DNA of 9,683 nucleotides from Pseudolysobacter sp. (GTDB lineage: Bacteria > Pseudomonadota > Gammaproteobacteria > Xanthomonadales > Rhodanobacteraceae), in NCBI GenBank assembly GCA_025351985.1, contig JANXUW010000544.1, positions 1-9,683 on the forward strand, read 5' to 3'. Below, piece by piece: positions 1 through 6,795 of the stretch; within the stretch, counting starts at the first letter, position 1; the number at the start of each line of letters is the position of its first letter. The notes below the pieces were generated by a model. That model made no database searches. It had not been told where the DNA came from and saw only the letters and a list, made by a program, of their open reading frames with translations. Made by a program: the position numbers and the translations under genes.

Positions 1-398
1 TTTTTGGGAGGAGCGCCACGGGGCGATGAGAACGGGATGCCTGCGAAACGCAATGCTGCAATAGCCTGCTGCCGAGCCTCGGATGCGGAGATGCCCTCCA
101 GCCATTCGGTGCGACGTTTGGAAGGACTACGCAAACGCCACTGGAGCAATGCTTTAAGGATGACGCGCTCGGCGGCAAGAAGCTCTGACGTGTAGGCAAT
201 TGGCTCGAAGGTGACGTGCTGCGCTCCGAATGTCTTATGGTAACTGCGCTCACGAGCGATGAAGCTCTGAGCTCTGCCAACCTTACAGTTTGCTCGAGTG
301 ACTGTGACGCAGCGGTCGGCTATACGCGGATCGTGAGCGTTTACGGAAATCGGGTGCTCGTTTGAAAGCGTAACGATGTAGATGCCGACATCAGACAT
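1..398 (-). CDS. GIY-YIG/T5orf172-like nuclease-domain protein, 3' end cut off by window edge
   Basis: An open frame of 132 codons begins at an ATG (396-398) and stays open to the left edge, so the C-terminus is missing. The start MSDVGIYIVTLSN, then CKVGRAQSFIARERSY (about residues 45-60) and AERVILKALLQWRLR with TEWLEGI (about residues 83-107), follow the order seen in small GIY-YIG/T5orf172 proteins: a GIY-like strand, a KVGRA-type strand with a downstream Arg, an AE...L helix, and a W-L/F strand. The family match is from memory of the pattern. Such domains cut DNA, but catalysis is not shown here. The start lies only 4 bases downstream of the attC GTTAGGC box, the usual position for the first ORF of a cassette, and the GTTAGGC itself supplies a weak AGG ribosome site. 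Plus-strand frames across it are shadows. Confidence 0.7.
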   Translation of the reverse strand, partial: MSDVGIYIVTLSNEHPISVNAHDPRIADRCVTVTRANCKVGRAQSFIARERSYHKTFGAQHVTFEPIAYTSELLAAERVILKALLQWRLRSPSKRRTEWLEGISASEARQQAIAALRFAGIPFSSPRGAPPK

Positions 399-401
399 GT
401 T

Positions 402-474
402 GCCTAACGCCTCAGTTAGCGCGCCGCGCGCGGAGAAACGGCTATCTCGAATACTCTCAACGGTCGCGTTGAAC
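402..474 (-). other. attC recombination site of an integron gene cassette
   Basis: Read on the minus strand, the 73-bp site runs R'' GTTCAAC (474-468), six bases, L'' GTTGAGA, a central GC-rich part, L' CGCTAAC, six bases (TGAGGC), and R' GTTAGGC (408-402). The outer boxes fit RYYYAAC and GTTRRRY exactly, and the inner boxes share the GTT/AAC pairing core with equal 6-bp spacers, the known attC geometry. R''/R' pair with G-T wobbles and one mismatch. The upstream ORF stops (TGA, 459-457) inside the site and the next ORF starts 4 bases after it, typical of cassette arrays. The expected cut is between G408 and T407. Folding was judged by eye. Confidence 0.8.
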
Positions 475-937
475 ACCTAGTGAGCTGTGCTTGCCGTGAA
501 CTGAAGCTCTTGCGAGAACAAAAGTAACCAGCACAAGACCCGGCGCCCAAACAAAACTACCGAATGCGAGATACCAAAGAACGTAACTCGGTACATATAT
601 TGCTTGTGCTGATACGAAGGGAAAAAACTCCCAGCCCCGTATGGCAGGCGTTGCCAGCACATACAAAACGCTTGCGACGAATCCCGCACAAATGAGAATG
701 ATGAATGGAACAAAGAAATTTGCCGTCTTTTTGCGCCAACTGACATAAGTCGGGGCGAGACACCAGCCGAGGAAAGCGCTAGCGATGGCTGATGCTAGGC
801 AAGCAAACAGAACAGCCGGTGGAGTGGCATGAATGTCTTGATTCCGAAGCCCGAACCATACAAGAAGGCCGGTCAGCAACATGACTGTGCCGAACATCAA
901 ACTTGAAAGGCGGCGTAGACACTTCATAGACAGCTAA
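408..937 (-). mobile_element. Integron gene cassette (membrane-protein ORF plus its attC)
   Basis: The interval from a GTTAGCT box (938-932) to the attC cut point holds one ORF and a 3' attC, the standard form of a single cassette, all on the minus strand. The right boundary is weaker than the left: GTTAGCT departs from GTTRRRY at the sixth base, and no second full attC is seen there, so this may be an attI-like or decayed junction. The segment is visibly richer in A and T than the rhomboid and OPT genes, consistent with acquired DNA. No integrase gene is in the window. Confidence 0.5.
457..927 (-). CDS. Small multi-pass membrane protein of unknown function (cassette ORF)
   Basis: A 156-residue protein that I do not recognise. 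Hydrophobic segments are seen at about residues 9-28, 36-58, 71-92 and 112-140, so four, possibly five, membrane helices are expected. Short basic stretches (MKCLRR at the N-terminus, WRKK near residue 65, HGKH near 144) hint at the cytoplasmic sides. No enzyme motif or metal site is apparent. The ATG at 927-925 lies 5 bases after a GTTAGCT box, and the TGA falls inside the attC, the compact packing of a cassette gene. No clear ribosome site is seen, so it may depend on an upstream integron promoter. Base composition is less GC-rich than the neighbours to the right. Function is unknown; cassette membrane proteins of this size are common and mostly uncharacterised. Confidence 0.75.
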   Translation of the reverse strand: MKCLRRLSSLMFGTVMLLTGLLVWFGLRNQDIHATPPAVLFACLASAIASAFLGWCLAPTYVSWRKKTANFFVPFIILICAGFVASVLYVLATPAIRGWEFFPFVSAQAIYVPSYVLWYLAFGSFVWAPGLVLVTFVLARASVHGKHSSLGVQRDR

Positions 938-938
938 C

Positions 939-1186
939 TACAAATAGACCCCGGATGCGGGGCGTTGCACGAGATAATCCGGTCAAGTTGCTTACCGAGT
1001 CAAGCAATTTTCCTTTGTGGCAAAAAAGCGATTGAGCATTTTATCGCGTGGATTTTTACCGATAACGTGTGGTGCAATTCTCGCGATATGAGGGCGTAAC
1101 GAATTACAGCATCGGAAGCGAGGACGTAACAGCCGACGCGACGCACGATCTGCATTCGTGCGCGCGCGGCGGTGAGTGACGTCGGC
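939..1186. other. Non-coding AT-rich stretch between metH fragment and cassette
   Basis: I see no coding frame here. It contains a short hairpin CCCCG-GATG-CGGGG (949-962), followed on the minus strand by TCTATTTGT. It also has two spaced TCAAG copies (GTCAAG near 982 and again near 1000), two GTAAC-containing repeats (about 1094-1100 and 1124-1130), and the large inverted repeat listed separately. By position it is where an attI site and leader would be expected for the cassettes on its left, but no integrase and no convincing attI were identified. Confidence 0.4.
1132..1186. repeat. Nested inverted repeat just after the metH stop
   Basis: The outer arms are GCCGACG (1132-1138) and CGTCGGC (1180-1186). 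The inner arms are GCACGA (1143-1148) and TCGTGC (1156-1161), with a 7-base loop. The element starts directly after the stop of the metH remnant, so it may be the original metH transcription terminator carried along with the fragment. There is no T run, which weakens that reading. A decayed recombination site is the alternative. Confidence 0.5.
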
Positions 1187-1432
1187 TTATTCCGGATCGT
1201 AATCCAGGTTCGGCGCGAGCCAGCGTTCGGCTTCGGCGACGGTCATTTTCTTGCGCTTGGCGTAATCCTCGATCTGTTCACGGCTGATTTTTCCGATCAC
1301 GTAATACTGGCTTTCGGTATGCGAGAAATACAGGCCGGAAACCGCCGAGGCCGGATACATCGCGAAACTTTCGGTGAGCTTGATGCCAGTGTGATGTTCG
1401 GCATCGAGCAGCGCGAACCATAGTCGCTTGGG
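1187..1432 (-). pseudogene. metH: 3' fragment of metH (C-terminus of cobalamin-dependent methionine synthase activation domain)
   Basis: The frame closed by TAA (1189-1187) encodes about 81 residues, including [40 protein letters not shown] and the end [10 protein letters not shown]. These match the end of MetH as I know it ([39 protein letters not shown]). The activation domain binds S-adenosylmethionine and reactivates oxidised cobalamin, but full MetH is about 1,200 residues. Here homology stops near PKRLW (1420-1432), with an in-frame TGA at 1435-1433 and no start codon with a ribosome site. It is therefore a truncated remnant and not a working gene. It shares the strand of the rhomboid gene, which ends 145 bp upstream. 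A partial duplication or a deletion is likely. Confidence 0.85.
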
Positions 1433-1577
1433 TCACGTCTTGTATTGCAACATGTAAAACACTCCAAGCCAGCGGCTCGACGCGTCGTCAATTCCCTTGC
1501 GAGGTGGCGACAGGTCTGGCAAATGTTCGGATCAGTTGCCGAAATGTGTGCCACTCGTTGGCGATGTGAGCTGACGA
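1433..1577. other. Spacer between rhomboid stop and metH fragment
   Basis: I see no gene. A perfect short hairpin AGCTGA-CGA-TCAGCT (1569-1583) sits on the rhomboid stop codon, but it has no T run and is a weak terminator candidate. The junction where metH homology begins lies at the left end of this spacer. Confidence 0.4.
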
Positions 1578-3035
1578 TCAGCTTTGCTGCAGCAGGAATT
1601 CGGCCTTCGGCGCAAACGTGCTTTGCGCGTGATGCTGCACGACGTGCTGCAATCGCGCACGGCGCTGCGCCGAGCCTTCGGGCGCACGCAGCGCCAATGC
1701 AAACCACGCCGCGGGCAAGGTCGGCAAGTTCGGCGATTGTTTGCCGACGGTTTGCAATAAGGCTTCCGCCGCGGCATCTTCGCCGATGCGCAACCACGGC
1801 ATTACCAGCCGCATGAGGGTTTCCGACGCGAGTCGCGATTTGCCGGCGCAGAATTTCAAATAGTCGTCGCAAACGATTTTCAGTTCGCGGATATCGGCAT
1901 CGCTTTTCGCCGCAAAACCGAGCACACGCGTCGTGGCGGCATCGAGTCGATCCGGCGAATTATCGTAACGCGCGCAACGATACAGGGCGACCAGCACGCG
2001 CAGTTGGCCGGGCTCCTCGCGATCGATGCGTTCAAAAATTTCGCGGGCCTTGCCGAGCTCGAGCCGACCGAGCCATTGCAGCGCCTGATCATAGGCAACG
2101 ATATTGTCGGCGTGACGTTCGACTCGCTCGTCCTCCTCGACAAAGTCGTCGCGCACGCGACCGTAACGTCGCAATAAAAACGCGAGTCCGGCGCCACTCA
2201 GAATGCCGCCGGCATGCGCATCAAACGCCACGTTTGCACCGCGCTCCAGCCACATGCTGAACAGTTGCCAGCCTAGCCAGATCGGCAGCAACGTCAGTGC
2301 CGGCACACGCACGTAATCGAACACGATAAAAAACCAGTAGAACACGCGCACTTTGCGCAAACCCCACAGCACGCAATACGCGCCCATCAGCGCCGCGATC
2401 GCGCCCGATGCACCAAGCAACGCACCGTGATCCCCCCAATGCCAGGCAAGGCTGGCGAGCGCCGCGCCGATGCCGCCGGCGAGGTACAACGCCAGAAACC
2501 ATCCGCCGCCGAGTGCGCCTTCGACCAGCAGGCCGAGCATCGCGAGAAAAATCATGTTGCCAATGAGATGGCCAAAACCGCCATGCATGAACATTGACGA
2601 GAGGACGCGTCCGGGTTCGAATTTCGAATAACGCAATACATGCCGCGTCGTAAATGCGCTGTCGCGGATGCGCTCGAATTCGGTGCGCTTGTCATGCCAA
2701 TCGGCGTAGTCCTTGCGTGTCGGCAGGATCACGTGATCTGCGTCGAGCGCGGTGACAAAGGCCTCGTCCGCCTCGATCAAATGCACACGTGCAGAGGCTG
2801 GCAGCGATCGCGCCAGTTGCATTTTTTTTGCGTCGCTATCGTGCTTGCGCAACCAGTCGAGATAAGCCGGAAATTCGACATCGCCCAGATGCGCCTGCGC
2901 GTAATACTCCAGCGCGTGCGCCGAAACGCGCTCGTCACCGGATTGCAGAAACAGAAACACGAAACAATTCGCCAGGATCAGCAGCACCGTCATCAGCGGA
3001 AAATTCGCGCGGCTTAGGCTGCGATGCAATGGCAT
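1578..3035 (-). CDS. Rhomboid family intramembrane serine protease with helical-repeat C-terminal domain
   Basis: About 485 residues from the ATG at 3035. Helix 1 (about residues 12-30) is followed by an unusually long soluble loop of about 110 residues. The rhomboid core then shows HGGFGHLIGN (151-160, the HxxxN element), GASG with the nucleophile Ser210, and FDAHAGG with His274, the Ser/His dyad that cleaves membrane-spanning substrates within the inner membrane. Residues 291-485 form a charged helical region (for example LQWLGRLELGKAREIFERID) resembling TPR-type repeats, probably for partner binding; this is inference. The start MPLHRSLSRANFP is typical of the family. An ATG 84 bases upstream is in frame but adds a basic stretch atypical of the family. 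A GGGGAG about 16 bases upstream of 3035 would suit a TTG at 3041 or 3044 better. A possible -10 box TACAAT lies at 3084-3079. Confidence 0.88.
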   Translation of the reverse strand: MPLHRSLSRANFPLMTVLLILANCFVFLFLQSGDERVSAHALEYYAQAHLGDVEFPAYLDWLRKHDSDAKKMQLARSLPASARVHLIEADEAFVTALDADHVILPTRKDYADWHDKRTEFERIRDSAFTTRHVLRYSKFEPGRVLSSMFMHGGFGHLIGNMIFLAMLGLLVEGALGGGWFLALYLAGGIGAALASLAWHWGDHGALLGASGAIAALMGAYCVLWGLRKVRVFYWFFIVFDYVRVPALTLLPIWLGWQLFSMWLERGANVAFDAHAGGILSGAGLAFLLRRYGRVRDDFVEEDERVERHADNIVAYDQALQWLGRLELGKAREIFERIDREEPGQLRVLVALYRCARYDNSPDRLDAATTRVLGFAAKSDADIRELKIVCDDYLKFCAGKSRLASETLMRLVMPWLRIGEDAAAEALLQTVGKQSPNLPTLPAAWFALALRAPEGSAQRRARLQHVVQHHAQSTFAPKAEFLLQQS

Positions 3036-3407
3036 GATCAACAAAACGTGTCTCCCCGGACGATTCGTACTCGCATGAATTGTATGCGCGGCACGGCGCA
3101 TTCGCGATACGTTTGGCAAAGCTGGTATTCGCCCTGTGCAAGCCGCGATACGGCGAGCCCCTCTACATTGAGCGGCATGATCGATCGCGATGATCGAAGA
3201 CTTGCCGCCATGCTGACCCGGCCGGTCTCGGCGTCGATAACGTTAGCGATGCCTGTCATCGCCACGGCCAGATCATTGGTGAGTGCCCCGCTCGATCTAT
3301 TGGCGCACAATGCGTTGCACGCCACGCCTTCAACAAGGGCTGGCAGGTGCGCAAATATCAGTTGCCGTCAGGCCTCAAACCCGAGGTGGTTAGAATCAGG
3401 AGAGGTC
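3036..3407. other. Divergent intergenic region between rhomboid and kelch genes
   Basis: These 372 bases hold the upstream regions of both genes. The frames open here on either strand (one up to 95 codons on the minus strand) show no recognisable motif or good ribosome site. No clear sigma-70 promoter was found for the kelch gene. A palindrome-rich patch around 3180-3200 (GATCGATCGCGATGATCG) is the only visible structure. The kelch ribosome site AGGAG lies at 3399-3403. Confidence 0.5.
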
Positions 3408-4535
3408 ATGAAGATGATGCGTATCATTTACCGTTTGCGCGTGCTGGGCACATTACTCGTCGGATTGATCTTTGCCCTTTCTGTGGCGCACGCGGCCACC
3501 AACACATGGATTGCGACCGGCAGCCTCATTACCGCTCGCCAAGGGCACACGGCCACGCTTTTGCCCTCGGGCAAAGTGCTGGTAGCAGGGGGCTATGGCG
3601 GCACGTATCTTGCGGGCGCCGAGCTGTATGACCCGGTTTCCGCCACTTGGAGCACGGCGGGCAATCTGGCAACGGCCCGCACAAGCCACACCGCTACGCT
3701 GCTGCCATCGGGCAAGGTGCTGATCGTGGGTGGGGTTAACTCGGGTTATCTCGACAGTACCGAACTGTATGATCCGGCCAGCAACACCTGGGCCACGCCC
3801 GCCAGTCTCAGCACCACGCGCTATGGCCATACTGCGACATTGCTGCCGTCTGGCAAGGTGCTGGTTGCCGGGGGCGCGGGAAGCGGCGGCACCCGCGCCA
3901 GTGCCGAGCTGTATGATCCGGCCTTGAACACTTGGAGCGCCGCAGGCAATCTCGCTACCGCTCGCGCCATCCATACCGCCACGCTGCTTCCTTCCGGCGA
4001 GGTACTGGTGGCGGGAGGTTTCGATAGTGGTACTTTTTTTGCGAGTGCCGAGCGCTATCTGGCGGCCAGCAATAGCTGGAGTCCTGCGGCCAGCCTCACC
4101 AATACTCGCTATTACCATACCGCGACGCTGCTGCACTCCGGCAAGGTGCTGGTAGCGGCGGGCTACAACGGCAGCAATCTGGTCAGCGCTGGACGCTATG
4201 ACGCGGCCACGGACAACTGGGGTATTACGGGCAATCTTGGTACTGGCCGTTATACCCACACCGCCACGCTGCTACCTTCCGGGCAGGTACTGGTCGCGGG
4301 TGGTGGTCAGGGTAACTCCGCCATTCCGATCTCCAGCGCCGAGCTGTATGACCCGAGCACCAATGCCTGGAGTACGGCCGCCAGCCTGAGTCTGGCTCGC
4401 AGTGGCCACACCGCAACGATGTTGCCATCCGGTCGGGTTCTGGTCGCGGGTGGCCAAGGCAGTAGCGGCGCTCTCGCCAGTGCCGAGGTGTATTCCCCCG
4501 AGCAGATCTTCCGCGACGGATTCGAGCTGCAGTAG
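3408..4535 (+). CDS. Secreted kelch-repeat beta-propeller protein
   Basis: 375 residues from the ATG at 3408, which has AGGAG closely upstream. A frame open further upstream lacks a signal-peptide start and a ribosome site. Residues 1-29 are a signal peptide (basic start, hydrophobic core, cleavage after AHA). The rest is seven repeats of 47-50 residues with the core HTATLLPSGKVLVAGG followed by AELYDP and a TW/SW/NW pair, the kelch pattern. Seven repeats suggest one closed seven-bladed propeller outside the cytoplasm. Such proteins usually bind ligands or sugars. No galactose-oxidase active-site residues are evident, so an enzymatic role is not supported. The C-terminus EQIFRDGFELQ follows the last blade and resembles an IF-DGFE tail that I recall on many Xanthomonadales secreted proteins, possibly an export or sorting signal (inference). 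The gene converges on the OPT transporter. Confidence 0.88.
   Translation: MKMMRIIYRLRVLGTLLVGLIFALSVAHAATNTWIATGSLITARQGHTATLLPSGKVLVAGGYGGTYLAGAELYDPVSATWSTAGNLATARTSHTATLLPSGKVLIVGGVNSGYLDSTELYDPASNTWATPASLSTTRYGHTATLLPSGKVLVAGGAGSGGTRASAELYDPALNTWSAAGNLATARAIHTATLLPSGEVLVAGGFDSGTFFASAERYLAASNSWSPAASLTNTRYYHTATLLHSGKVLVAAGYNGSNLVSAGRYDAATDNWGITGNLGTGRYTHTATLLPSGQVLVAGGGQGNSAIPISSAELYDPSTNAWSTAASLSLARSGHTATMLPSGRVLVAGGQGSSGALASAEVYSPEQIFRDGFELQ
3501..4493 (+). repeat. Seven tandem coding repeats (kelch blades), 141-150 bp period
   Basis: The conserved His codon of the HTATLLPSG core begins at 3546, 3687, 3828, 3972, 4116, 4257 and 4407, giving steps of 141, 141, 144, 144, 141 and 150 bp, all multiples of three. 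DNA identity is strong in the core (for example CTGCCATCGGGCAAGGTGCT and near copies) and weaker between, so the array is a hot spot for unequal recombination or assembly collapse. Confidence 0.85.
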
Positions 4536-4599
4536 ACCGATGGCAGACAAGACCTGCCGCCTAGCCCGGACGTGGGAATCGTGCAGCCATACTTTTTCT

Positions 4600-4639
4600 G
4601 ATCAACGACACCGAAGCGAGCGCACCGGTGTCGTTGATC
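4600..4639. terminator. Strong hairpin between convergent kelch and OPT genes
   Basis: The arms GATCAACGACACCG (4600-4613) and CGGTGTCGTTGATC (4626-4639) are perfectly complementary over 14 bp, with a 12-base loop. The hairpin sits between two convergent stop codons (4535 and 4658), where a shared bidirectional terminator is expected. The flanking T run (TTTTT, 4593-4597) is on the 5' side in plus orientation, and only ATTATTGGTTT follows. Intrinsic termination is therefore likely but not textbook. Confidence 0.65.
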
Positions 4640-4657
4640 GAGATTATTGGTTTCGCA

Positions 4658-6697
4658 TCACGCGTTCGGCAATGCGCGACCTAGGCCGCCGACCCAGCGA
4701 TACAGCGCGTATATCACCGCGGCGAACGCGATGCCGCCGATCCACAACGCCGGGCCGTCGGCGAAAGAATCGCTGACGATCTGCAGCGGATAATCCTTGC
4801 CGGAAAACGCGACGAACGCGGCGATCACCACACCGAGCAAGCCCTCGCCGACGATCATGCCGGAGGCGAGCAGCACGCCGAGTTGTTTGGTGCCTTCGGG
4901 ATTTTTCGCACTACGATCGGCGCGGCGATCGAACCACCAACCGGCGATCGCGCCGACCACGACCATCAACGTGCTTTGCGTCGGCAGATAAATGCCGAGG
5001 CCGACGGCGAGCGGCGACAGATGCGCCGAGGCGGTCGTGCGGCGCAGCGTTTCGTCGAGCGCAATCATGACCACACCAATCAGCGCGCCGATCTTGATCA
5101 GGCTCCAGTCGATATTGTTCTGGATCACGCCTTGCGCGAGCGCGGAGATCAGCCCGGCCTGCGGTGCGGGCAGCGGATGATCGTGAGTGAGGCCCGGCAC
5201 TTGCGGTGCGCCGGCAAATCCGTAGGCGTGGTTGAGCAGATCGAGGATCGGCGGAATGATCGCCGCGCCGGCGATCACGCCGACCACCAGCGCCCACTGC
5301 TGTTTCGACGGCGTGGCATCGACGAGCTGACCGGTTTTGAGATCCTGCAGGTTGTTGTTGGCGATCGCCGCCGCGGCGAACACGATCGAAGTGACGAACA
5401 GCGCAAACGCGACCAGCGCGTTTTCACTGCCGGGCGGCAACGCCGCGCGCACACCGAACACCAGCAGCAACGCCGCGCCGATCACGACAAGAATGCCGAT
5501 GCCCGATAGCGGGCTGTTGGACGATCCGATCAGGCCGGCCATGTAACCGCACACGGCGGAAACGAAAAAGCTCATGAGCACGATGTAGACGAGCGCGCCG
5601 CCGACCAGCAGCCACATGTGTTCGGCCAGACCGCCGCCCGCGCCAGAGACAAAATCTGCAAGCAGCCAGCCGATCGGCAACAGCGACACCACCGCAATCA
5701 GGCCGACCGTGCCGATCGGAATATCCTGCTCGGTACGCGGCAGCAAACCGGCATTGCCGGCGTTGCGTGCGCGCGACGCGGCCATCGCCGAACTCAGCCC
5801 GCTGATGACCGGCTTGACCAGTTTGGCGAGCGTCCACACGGCGGCGACGGCGATCGTGCCCGCGCCGATGAAACGCACCTTGTGGCTCCACGTCGTGAGC
5901 GCAAAATCCGCGAGCGGACCCGTGTCCGTCACCAGTGCCGAGAAATGCGGCACGCCCCAGCCCCAGCCGATGATCGCGCCGACCAGCATTGCGACGCCGA
6001 CCCACAAGCCGACCAGATGACCAACGCCAAACAACGCGAACGACAGGAAAAAATCGAACCCGGTCACGCCGCCACCCGTGCCATTGGCGCTGCCGCCGAG
6101 ACGAAAATATTGCACCACGTCGCTGGCGAACAAACGCGTCGCGACGATCACCGCAAACACCGCGGAGACAATCGAGCCCCACATCACGGCGAGCAATCCG
6201 GCGCGATTCGAAGCGACGCCAGCGGCCGCATCTTCGCCCTCGCCCGCGCCGACCTTGAGTACCTCGGCGCACGCCACGCCTTCGGGATACGGCAGGTCGG
6301 AATTGGTTACCAGCGCACGCCGCAGCGGGATCGAATACATCACGCCGAGAATGCCGCCGAGCGCGCAGATGCAGAAGGAAACCCAGTACGGAAATCCAGT
6401 CCACCAGCCGATCATGATCAGGCCGGGCAAGACAAAAATAATCGACGACAACGTACCCGCCGCCGAGGCGACGGTCTGCACGATATTGTTCTCCTGCAGC
6501 GTGACGCCCTTGAAGCCGCGCAGGATAGCCATCGAGATGACGGCCGCGGGAATCGAGGTGGCAAACGTGAGGCCGGCCTTGAGGCCAAAATAGACATTGG
6601 CCGCGGTGAAAACCACGGTGATGATCACGCCCAGAATCAGGCTGCGAGCAGTAAGTTCGTTGCGCGGTTCGGCGCCGGATTGAGCGTTTGTGGTCAC
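4658..6697 (-). CDS. OPT family oligopeptide transporter
   Basis: 679 residues from a GTG start (6697-6695) with GGGGA about nine bases upstream; no better ATG is seen. The protein is almost wholly hydrophobic with about 16 membrane helices, the usual size for bacterial OPT carriers of the inner membrane. Diagnostic stretches are NVYFGLKAGLTF (34-45), LPYPEGVACAEVLKVG (135-150), and near the C-terminus IGVVMIALDETLRR and LAVGLGIYLPTQST, corresponding to the family's PFPEG..CAEVL and GxYLP motifs. Family members couple uptake of short peptides, or metal-peptide and siderophore complexes, to the proton gradient. The substrate cannot be read from this sequence. The gene stands alone, convergent with the kelch gene and divergent from the DUF3494 gene. 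A near-palindrome 29-52 bases upstream of the start may be its operator. A long plus-strand frame lying antisense to it (5618-7087) is a codon-bias shadow. Confidence 0.92.
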   Translation of the reverse strand: MTTNAQSGAEPRNELTARSLILGVIITVVFTAANVYFGLKAGLTFATSIPAAVISMAILRGFKGVTLQENNIVQTVASAAGTLSSIIFVLPGLIMIGWWTGFPYWVSFCICALGGILGVMYSIPLRRALVTNSDLPYPEGVACAEVLKVGAGEGEDAAAGVASNRAGLLAVMWGSIVSAVFAVIVATRLFASDVVQYFRLGGSANGTGGGVTGFDFFLSFALFGVGHLVGLWVGVAMLVGAIIGWGWGVPHFSALVTDTGPLADFALTTWSHKVRFIGAGTIAVAAVWTLAKLVKPVISGLSSAMAASRARNAGNAGLLPRTEQDIPIGTVGLIAVVSLLPIGWLLADFVSGAGGGLAEHMWLLVGGALVYIVLMSFFVSAVCGYMAGLIGSSNSPLSGIGILVVIGAALLLVFGVRAALPPGSENALVAFALFVTSIVFAAAAIANNNLQDLKTGQLVDATPSKQQWALVVGVIAGAAIIPPILDLLNHAYGFAGAPQVPGLTHDHPLPAPQAGLISALAQGVIQNNIDWSLIKIGALIGVVMIALDETLRRTTASAHLSPLAVGLGIYLPTQSTLMVVVGAIAGWWFDRRADRSAKNPEGTKQLGVLLASGMIVGEGLLGVVIAAFVAFSGKDYPLQIVSDSFADGPALWIGGIAFAAVIYALYRWVGGLGRALPNA

Positions 6698-6725
6698 GTT
6701 GTATTTCCCCGCTGCTGGATGAGTG

Positions 6726-6749
6726 CGAGTTCTCGTCGCGACGAACTCG
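6726..6749. promoter_or_regulatory. Near-perfect palindrome upstream of OPT start (possible operator)
   Basis: CGAGTT (6726-6731) and AACTCG (6744-6749) flank a perfect CGTCG/CGACG palindrome (6734-6743), with only a two-base CT bulge on one side, giving 11 paired bases per arm and no loop. It ends 29 bases before the OPT GTG codon, over or just downstream of where the promoter should be. With no loop it suits a dimeric regulator better than an RNA hairpin. The regulator is unknown. Confidence 0.5.
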
Positions 6750-6768
6750 TATCGGATGCAGCCGTCAG

Positions 6769-6795
6769 GCCACAGTTGCCGATTGTGGCATTTTT
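6769..6795 (+). terminator. Hairpin plus T run, terminator-like
   Basis: GCCACA (6769-6774) and TGTGGC (6784-6789) form a 6-bp stem with a 9-base loop, followed by ATTTTT on the plus strand. The shape is that of a short intrinsic terminator, but no plus-strand gene ends before it. It could stop antisense or leaderless transcription, or be chance. Confidence 0.3.

Noticed and set aside
932..970. Possible second attC from GTTGCAC (964-970) to AGCTAAC (932-938)
   Set aside because: Each outer box departs from the consensus by one base, and 39 bp is shorter than known attC sites. Kept only as a weak cassette boundary.
1297..1872. 191-codon minus-strand frame spanning the metH fragment and the rhomboid 3' end
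   Set aside because: It crosses two recognisable coding segments in a different frame and matches neither family.
3036..3119. 28-residue N-terminal extension of the rhomboid
   Set aside because: It is rich in Arg and His, lacks a ribosome site, and family members normally start with the MPLHRSLSRANFP-like segment.
3024..3407. N-terminal extension of the kelch gene to an ATG at 3024
   Set aside because: It would bury the signal peptide internally; the ATG at 3408 has a good AGGAG and a normal signal peptide directly after it.
3453..4259. 268-codon frame antisense to the kelch gene
   Set aside because: Its repetitive sequence is only the reverse reading of the kelch repeats, with no ribosome site.
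3501..4493. CRISPR-like or satellite array
   Set aside because: The repeats are 141-150 bp, in frame, and encode kelch blades.
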